Positions 56,515-64,000 of a stretch of DNA of 64,000 bases are shown here, one piece after another. Numbering within the stretch: the stretch's first letter is position 1; each line of letters begins with the position of its first letter. The notes under the pieces are model-generated. The model had not been told where the DNA came from, searched no databases, and was given only the letters and a program-made list of their open reading frames with translations. The stretch comes from Dallia pectoralis (lineage: Eukaryota > Chordata > Actinopteri > Esociformes > Umbridae). A program made the position numbers and the translations under genes. The stretch spans positions 13,152,256-13,216,255 of the forward strand of contig CM055754.1 in the NCBI GenBank assembly GCA_029465975.1, read 5' to 3'.

Positions 56515-56830
56515 CTACGGTGTGTCAGGGCCAGCCCCCGCCTACAGCGTGTCAGAACCGGCCCCCGCCTACAGCTTGCCAGAGCCGGTCCCCGTCACAA
56601 TAACCTGGTGGTCCCGGAGGAGTGGCCCCTTCCTCCCCCTGCGTGGTCCTGGAGGAGTGGCCCCTTCCTCCCCCTGCGTGGTCCTGGAGGAGTGGCCTCT
56701 TCCTCCCCCTGCATGTCTGGAGGCGTGGCCTCTTCTTCCCCCTGCGAGCCTGGACAAGTGGCCCCTCCCCCCTCTGCCGGTCATTCCTCTGCTGGTCTCT
56801 CCTCTGCCGGTCAGAGGGGGGAGGAGAACC
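56515..56830. repeat. Two adjacent minisatellites (about 30 bp and 35 bp)
   Basis: 'gtgtcagggccagcccccgcctacagc' variants (three copies) are followed by four or more copies of 'cctggaggagtggcccctt'-containing units. The resulting proline-rich open frames are incidental. Confidence 0.75.
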
Positions 56831-56964
56831 GTAAAATAATTATTGCATGAGCACAAGTTTGAATTGTGTGAAACTAAGTGAATTTGGCATTAGTTACTGA
56901 AAAAATATAAATGAAAAAACCTGAAACAATGAAAATGACATTTTGCGGAGAAAAATTGACAATC

Positions 56965-57872
56965 TGGACACCAATCCTGTTTGTAATATTCATGGACAGG
57001 ATATCAAGGCGTAGTCATGGGGGGGAGGGGTTTCCGTTCGGTGGGCTGATGGTCACATCACTGCTTTTTGCGGATTATGTGGTCCTAATGGCCTCACCGG
57101 TCGGTGACCTTCAGCACTCACTGGATCGGTTCGCAACCGAGTGTAAAGCGGCTGGGATGAGGGTTATCACCTCTAAATCTGAGGCCATGACTCTCAGCAG
57201 GAAACCGGTGGAGTGCCTACTCCGGTAGGGAATGAGTCCTTACTCCAAGTGAAGGAGTTCAAGTACCTCGGGGTCTTGTTCGCGAGTGAGGGAACAATGG
57301 AGCGGGAGATTGGTCGGAGGATCGGAGCAGCGGGGGCGGTGTTGCATTCGCTTCACCGCACCGTTGTGACGAAAAGAGAGCTGAGACGGAAGGCAAAGCT
57401 CTCGATCTACCGGTCAATCTTTGTTCCTACTCTCACCTATGGTCATGAAAGCTGGGTCATGACCAAAAGAACGAGATCGCGGGTACAAGTGGCCGAAATG
57501 GGTTTTCTCAGAAAGGTGGCTGGCCTCTCCCTTAGGGATAGGATGAGAAGCTCAGTCATCCGAGAGGAACTCGGAGTAGAGCCGCTGCTCCTTTGCGTAG
57601 AAAGGAGCCAGTTGAGGTGGTTCGGGCATTTAGTACGAATGCCACTTGGGCGCCTCCCTAGAGAGGTGTTCCAGGCACGTCCAGCTGGGAGGAGACCTCG
57701 GGGAAGACCCAGGACTAGGTGGAGAGATTATATCTCCACACTGGCCTGGGAACGCCTCGGGATTCCCCAGTCAGAGCTGGCTAATATTGCCCGGGAAAGG
57801 GAAGTTTGGGGTCCCCTGCTAGAGCTGCTACCCCCGCGACCCAACCCCGGATAAGCGGTTGAAGATGAGATG
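56965..57872 (+). pseudogene. 5'-truncated RTE-like LINE copy
   Basis: Starts inside the reverse transcriptase ('caccaatcctgtttgtaata', TSLLFADYVVLMAS with the catalytic FADD changed to FADY) and continues through EFKYLGVLFASEGTMEREIG and the C-terminal GRRPRGRPRTRWRDYISTLA region to LLPPRPNPG. It ends in 'ggttgaagatgagatgagatgg'. One frameshift near 57220 separates two frames. Confidence 0.88.
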
Positions 57873-58275
57873 AGATGGAAACAACAGTACTGACAAAAAT
57901 GGCGTTACAACGGTTGGCCTAATTACTGCTTTAACATTTCTTTAATGAAAATAAGTGGCATAAATCAACTACAATACTAAAAAGGTAATATAAGAATTTC
58001 CAAGTGTCTTCAACAGAAGGGCTCAAGCTGATTCTAAACCAATATACAGAGGCCAGGTCATAATGAAAGGCTTGCTTACTGAATTTTGGCATTAATAAGC
58101 ACCTATAACAGATCAGAGCAGGTCATTTAATTGAGCAGACAATGCGCGTGCAAGCAATAAAACTGTGGTCACTAATGTCCTTATAGAAACCACCAGGCAT
58201 ATAGCTATCGGGGTAATTTGTCAGGATGACATCAAGCAGAGATGTAGCATTGTCTGTAACAGTAATATTAACTTG
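57873..58275. other. Non-coding stretch with a possible LINE B piece
   Basis: 58165-58260 may be an endonuclease-region fragment of LINE B; otherwise nothing is seen. Confidence 0.3.
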
Positions 58276-58379
58276 AGCGCTTGTTCGTGCCAGACACAGA
58301 GGACACAGAAGATTTCACTACCTGGGATATTCCTCGCAAAAATGCACACAAAATGGACAAATAAAAGAATTAACTCTTA

Positions 58380-58885
58380 CTTCTGCTGTCGAGGAAATAC
58401 ATAGATCTCTCTTATTCTGCCTTGTTTTACACGGAAACGTGGCTAGACGACTGCATACCAGATTCTGCTATGAACCTGCCCGGCTTCTCACTTCTCCAGG
58501 CCATAGATGCAAATAATATATTATTATCCCAACCAGAGGTGCACATTTTCTAGACCACTGTTACACTACTGTGTAGAATACCTACCATGCTGTGGCCCGT
58601 GCTGCACCGGCCTCTTGGACCACGTGATGGTCCACCTAATTCCATTTTACAGGCAAAAATTAAACCTATATAAGCCTGTTGTAAGTGGAGCATGAGCATG
58701 AGAGTGACCTTTAAATGAAGCCCAGCTGACCTTTGTCTCATTGTCCTGGAGGGCTCCCCTGTCAACACAGTGGGCTTCCTGGGGAACATAATCTCCCAGG
58801 ACCTCGAGTGGGACAACACCTCTCTCAATAAGAAAGCACAACAAAGACTGTACTGCCTGCGGTTACAGTTGTAGAAACATCTCAA
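58380..58885 (+). pseudogene. Rex/L2-type LINE with large internal deletion
   Basis: An endonuclease-type motif (FYTETWLDDCIPDSAMNL) is followed within about 300 bases by reverse transcriptase C-terminal sequence (FLGNIISQDLEWDNTSL, NKKAQQRLYCLRL). The RT core is missing. Confidence 0.65.
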
Positions 58886-58959
58886 GGATGAATAATGGTT
58901 ACAATGTGTTGTATCAAAGGTTCAGAATATATATCTATATTAGATAAGATATTTTTACT

Positions 58960-60440
58960 ATTTATTATTTAAATAACTTTTATTCTACCAACGAGTCTTA
59001 ATTTCAAGCATGCCCTGGGAACATGAACTTAAAAAAACTATAACAATTAATGGCACAGATACATACAGACATTAATTGTCACAATCAAATAAAACAAACA
59101 CAAAATCTAACATAATTTTCTTAAACTGACTGGACACCAAGGCACCCAAATAAAACTCTGATTGGATACAATTTCACAGATGAGATGCATTGAAAGTTAC
59201 ATAGGGTTTCTGCAATACTTTCCAACTCTGGGATCTACCATTGAAATCCGCTGATCTAGGTGTCATCAGTGATGTTAAGTATACCGGAAGCTTGTGAAGT
59301 GGTGCTTTGTACACAAAAATAGAATTATGGAGGGATTGACGCACTTTTAAGGAGGTCCAACTAACTTTCTGGTATATAATAGTGTAATGTGTATTATAAC
59401 TCTCTGAAGTAATAAAATGTAGGGCCCTATGATTGCTGCATCAGAGTAGTAGCAGATGCACGTTGGTATATTTTAGTCCCATAGTCTAGAACAGACATGA
59501 AAGTTGACTGAACAATTTGTCTCCTGTTCACCAACGAAAACCTAGATTTGTTTCTGTAAAAGAAACCCACTTTACACTTAAGCTTTTTAACATACTCACT
59601 AGTATGTTTCTTAAATGAAAGGTCAATGTAAATCCAAATCCTAAGGAATTCACATGAAGGGACCCTTTTTATTGAGGAACCATCCAAAGAGTGAAGCTGT
59701 ATGTCCTGTGTGGTCATCTGAGATTTAAAAAAACACATGTATTTGGTTTTGCTATTATTAAGTACAAGCTTTACGTTTTTAAGTCCTACCTGAACATTTT
59801 TTAAATCAGACTGTAAACTCGCCATGGCAGCATTGATTGTTGGGACACAGGCATATAAATTAGTATCGTCTGCTAGTTATGAAACCAAGGACATGCAGCA
59901 GGATTAAGGCCTATTGATGACAAATGTTTCAACATAATACCATCAACTGTATCAAAGCCTTAGACAAGTTAATGAACAATACATATGCAATGCATATGCA
60001 GCACACGTGCATTACCAATATCATTCATTTAGTGTTGAGGCAGTAAAAGTGCTATGATGAGGTCTAAAATCGGATTGATTTGCATTTAAAATACATTCCT
60101 CAGCCAGGAAGGAGCGCAGCTGCACAATAATCAATGATTCAAGAATCTTTGCTAGACAAGGTAGCCTTGGAATTGACTGATAATTGTTGAGGTCACCACT
60201 ATCTCCCACTTTATGAAGAGACAATATATATGCAGATTTCCATAATTTAAGAATAAGTCCTAGAGATGACAATAAAAAATATGGCTTACTGCACCTGCAA
60301 TAAGGGATGCTTCACATTTTAAAAGACCAGGTTCCAATTTGTCTGCCCAAATGGATTTATTAGGGTCTAGTGCTTATAACGCATCAAGAACTTCCTTGAT
60401 AGAAATGTGTCTGAAAGAAAACCCAGAACTCACATTCTCG
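58960..60440 (-). pseudogene. LINE B copy (3' UTR and reverse transcriptase)
   Basis: From right to left the minus strand gives SAYILSLHKVGDSGDLNNYQ and LPCLAKILESLIIVQLRSFL (RT N-terminal blocks), then, after a deletion of the catalytic part, LVLNNSKTKYMCFF, FFYRNKSRFSLVNRRQIVQS and a long 3' UTR. The 3' UTR aligns to 35.6-36.46 and 40.08-40.4 kb and provides the empty site for insertions there. Confidence 0.75.
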
Positions 60441-60545
60441 GTATCAGCCGAAAGCCAACAAAATCCAGGTCACAATTTAAATTGACGATCTAGCTTCTGA
60501 ATCAAATATATAGCTTGCACCTATAAAATGGTGATTACAAGCATC

Positions 60546-63500
60546 TCATCTCCTCTCATCTTCAACCGCTTATCCGGGGTCGGGTCGCGGGGGTAGCAGC
60601 TCTAGCAGGGGACCCCAAACTTCCCTTTCCCGGGCAACATTAGCCAGCTCTGACTGGGGAATCCCGAGGCGTTCCCAGGCCAGTGTGGAGATATAATCTC
60701 TCCACCTAGTCCTGGGTCTACCCCGAGGTCTCCTCCCAGCTGGACGTGCCTGGAACACCTCTCTGGCGAGGCGCCCAGGTGGCATTCTTACAAGATGCCC
60801 GAACCACCTCAACTGGCTCCTTTCTATGCAAAGGAGCAGCGGCTCTACTCCGAGTTCCTCTCGGATGACTGAGCTTCTCACCCTATCCCTAAGGGAGAGG
60901 CCAGCCACCTTTCTGAGAAAACCCATTTCGGCCGCTTGTACCCGCGATCTCGTTCTTTCGGTCATGACCCAGCTTTCATGACCATAGGTGAGGGTAGGAA
61001 CAAAGATTGACCGGTAGATCGAGAGCTTTGCCTTTCGGCTCAGCTCTCTTTTCGTCACAACGGTGCGGTGAAGCGAATGCAACACCGCCCCCGCTGCTCC
61101 GATCCTCCGACCAAACTCCCGCTCCATTGTTCCCTCACTCGCGAACAGGACCCCGAGGTACTTGAACTCCTTCACTTGGAGTAAGGACTCATTCCCTACC
61201 CGGAGTAGGCACTCCACCGGTTTCCTGCTGAGAGTCATGGCCTCAGATTTAGAGGTGCTAACCCCTCATCCCAGCCGCTTCACACTCGGCTGCGAACCGA
61301 TCCAGTGAGTGCTGAAGGTCACCGACCGATGAGGCCATCAGGACCACATCATCCGCAAAAAGCAGTGATGTGACCATCAGCCCACCGAACGGGAACCCCT
61401 CCCCCCCATGACTACGCCTTGATATCCTGTCCATGAATATTACAAACAGGATTGGTGACAAAGCGCAGCTCTGGCGGAGGCCAACCCCCACCGGGAACGA
61501 ATCCGACTTACTGCCGAGGACACGGACACAGCTCATGCTTTGAGCGTACAGAGATTGGATGGCCCTGAGAAGAGACCCCCTCACCCCCTACTCCCGCAGC
61601 ACCTCCCACAAAAGATCCCGGGGTACCTGGTCATACGCCTTCTCCAGATCCACAAAACACATGTAGACTGGATGGGCATACTCCCAGGCCCCCTCCAGGA
61701 TCCTTGCGAGAGTAAAGAGCTGGTCCGTGGTTCCCGGCCAGGACGAAAACCGCATTGTTCCTCTTCAATCTGAGGTTCGACTATTGGCCGAACCCTCCTT
61801 TCCAGCACTTTGGAGTACACTTTACCAGGGAGGCTGAGGAGTGTGATACCTCTGTAATTGGCACACACTCTCTGGTCCCCCTTTTTAAAGAGGGGAACCA
61901 CCACCCCGGTCTGCCACTCCTCTGGCACTGTCCCAGACTTCCATGCAATGTTGAAGAGGCGTGTCAACCAAGACAGCCCTTCCCCACCCAAAGCTTTTAG
62001 CATTTCTGGACGAATCTCATCAGTCCCTGGGGCTTTGCCACTGTGGAGTTGTTTGACTACCTCAGCGACTTCCCCAGGGAAACTGACGATGACCCTCCAT
62101 CAGCCTCCAGCTCTGCCTCTGTACTAGAGGGCGTGTAGGTCGGATTCAGGAGCTCCTCAAAATGCTCTTTCCAGCGCCCGATCACATCATCAGTTGAGGT
62201 CAACAGTGTCCCATCCTTACTGTACACAGCTTGGATGGTTCCCGTTTTCCCCTTCTGAGGTGCCGAACGGTTTTCCAGAAGCATTTTGGTGCCGACCGAA
62301 AGTCCTTCTCCATAGCTTCTCCAAACTTCTCCCACACCCGCTGCTTTGCCTCTGACACGGCAGCGGCTACAGCCCTTCGGGCCTGTCGGTACCCTGCAAC
62401 TGCCTCCGGAGTCCCCAGGGCTAGCATATCCCTGAAGGCCTCCTTCTTCAGTCGGACAGCTTCCTGACCACCGTGGTCCACCACGGTGTTCTAGGGTTAC
62501 CACCCCTTGAGGCACCTAGGACCTTGAGACCACAGCTCACCGCCGCAGCTTCAGCAATAGAAGCTTTGAACATTGCCCACTCAGGTTCAATGCCCCCAAC
62601 CTCCACAGGGATGCCTGAAAAGCTCCGCCGGAGGTGTGAGTTGAAGATCTTTCGGACAGGGGCCTCCTCCAGACGTTCCCAGTTCACCCGCACCACCCGT
62701 TTGGGCTTACCTGGTCTGTCCAAAGTCTTTCCCCACCCTCTGATCCAACTCACTACCAGATGGTGATCAGTTGACAGCTCTGCCCCTCTCTTCACCCGAG
62801 TGTCCAAAACATGCGGCCTTAGATCAGCCGATACGATCACAAAATCGATCATTGACCTTCGGCCTAGGGTGCTCTGGTACCATGTACACTTATGCGCCTC
62901 CTTATGTTCGAACATGGTGTTTGTTATAGACAATCCATGACTAGCACAGAAGTCCAATAACAAACGACCGCTCGGGTTTAGATCAGGGAGGCCGTTCCTC
63001 CCAATCACGCCTCTCCAGGTGTCTCCATCGTTGCCCACATGTGCGTTGAAGTCTCCCAGCAGAATGATGGAGTCCCCTACTGGAGCCCTATATAGGACTC
63101 CCTTCAGGGTCTCCAAGAAGGCTGAATACTCCGAACTGCTGCTTGGTGCATAAGCACAAACAACAGTCAGAGTTTTCCCCCACCACCCTTAGGCGTAGGG
63201 AGGCAAACCTCTCATCCACCGGGGTAAACTCCAACACCGCCGTGCTCAGACGTGGGCTCGTGAGTATCCCCACACCAGCCCGCCGCCTCTCACCCTGGGC
63301 AACTCCAGAGAAGAACAGAGTCCAACCCCTATCCAGGGGTAAGGTTCCAGAGCCACGGTTGTGCGTAGAGGTAAGTCCCACCAGATCCAACTGGTATCGC
63401 TCCACCTCACGCACAAGTTCTGGCTCCTTCCCCCAGTGAGGTGACGTTCCACGTCCCCAAAGCAAGCTTCTGCCGCCCGGGTCTGATCCGTCGAGACCCC

Positions 63501-63903
63501 CCACCTTCACTGTCACCCATATGACAGCGCACCCGACCCCTGCGGTTGTTCCTGTGAGTGGTGGGCCCACAGGATGGAGAGGAGAGAGATGCCACGTATC
63601 TCGTTCGGGCTGTGCCCGGCCGGGCTCCGTGGCAAACCCGGCCACCAGACGCTCGCTTTCGAGCCCGCCGTCTGGGCCTGGCTCCAGACGAGGGCCCTGG
63701 GCTTCCTCCAGGCAGGGTCTCGCTCCTTTTCCCTCTATCTTTCATGGGGTCTTGGTGAACCATTCTTAGTCTGGCCCCTCGCCTGAGACCACTTTGCCTT
63801 GGGAAACCCTACCAGGAGCATGAAGCTCCAGACAACCCAGCCCTCAGGTTCATAGGGGCACACAAACCTCTCCACCACGTTAAGGTGATGATTCCCGGGG
63901 AGG
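60546..63903 (-). mobile_element. Full-length RTE-like LINE with 8-bp target duplication
   Basis: A 3358-bp element flanked by caagcatc (60538-60545 and 63904-63911). Its 5' end (minus strand) is 'cctccccgggaatcatcacc'. In order it encodes an endonuclease ([35 protein letters not shown]), reverse transcriptase (YRGITLLSLPGKVYSKVLER; LSPILFVIFMDRISRRS; TSLLFADDVVLMAS with the catalytic FADD intact) and a C-terminal domain (TRWRDYISTLAWERLG) ending LLPPRPDPG. The C-terminal 'GRPR.RW.D' pattern recalls RTE/BovB; I assign the clade only tentatively. At least four frame changes make this copy inactive. Confidence 0.88.
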
Positions 63904-64000
63904 CAAGCATCAATTATCTCATTTTTTCAACGATGGTGCCAGAGAGTGAATTCATTTGATTGGGGACGGAAAAAGAGTTACAACCCTTAGGAGAAATATG

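Overview
This window looks like nuclear DNA from a ray-finned fish. It has spliced vertebrate genes with canonical GT/AG junctions, long AT-rich non-coding stretches, and a very dense load of transposons typical of teleosts (Tc1/mariner, hAT, PIF/Harbinger, CACTA-like, Ty3/gypsy-type LTR elements, RTE-like and Rex/L2-like LINEs). Several Tc1 ends and a 'gtataccacaggtatg' repeat resemble ones I associate with salmonids and pikes, but I cannot name the species.

Three host genes are supported. At the left edge, on the minus strand, is the first coding exon of manea (endo-alpha-1,2-mannosidase), running off the window. In the middle, on the plus strand, is the single coding exon of fut9 (alpha-1,3-fucosyltransferase 9, 365 aa). 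On the right, on the minus strand, is an apparently complete col10a1 (type X collagen, 658 aa from two coding exons plus a probable 5' UTR exon and TATA promoter). The first two act on N-glycans or glycan termini in the Golgi; col10a1 is a secreted matrix protein and has no functional link to them.

Layout: 0.03-0.65 kb manea exon; 2.1-2.5 kb mariner deletion derivative; 2.5-5.0 kb structurally complete, pol-less LTR element with three minisatellite blocks; 5.1-5.8 kb gypsy pol relic; 6.1-6.5 kb 72-bp repeats; 8.0-10.3 kb LINE pieces head to head; 11.0-17.2 kb scattered DNA-transposon relics; 17.9-22.8 kb one LINE split by later insertions; 24.1-25.2 kb fut9; 26.8-35.6 kb LTRs, hAT and Harbinger relics, a 19-bp satellite and a 1.1-kb fold-back element; 35.6-40.4 kb a LINE 3' region carrying three nested insertions, one a 3.5-kb CACTA-like element with a 42-bp x 32 minisatellite and exon-like zinc-finger sequence; 40.9-45.2 kb two Tc1-type elements, one holding a solo LTR and the other a hAT; 46.1-50.5 kb col10a1; 53-64 kb LINE and LTR debris ending in a full-length RTE-like LINE.

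The main novelty lies in transposon architecture. Target-site duplications can be read directly for at least seven insertions, and a paralogous copy inside the window gives the empty site for the CACTA-like insertion. Most long open frames in the tandem repeats are by-products of repeat periods divisible by three.
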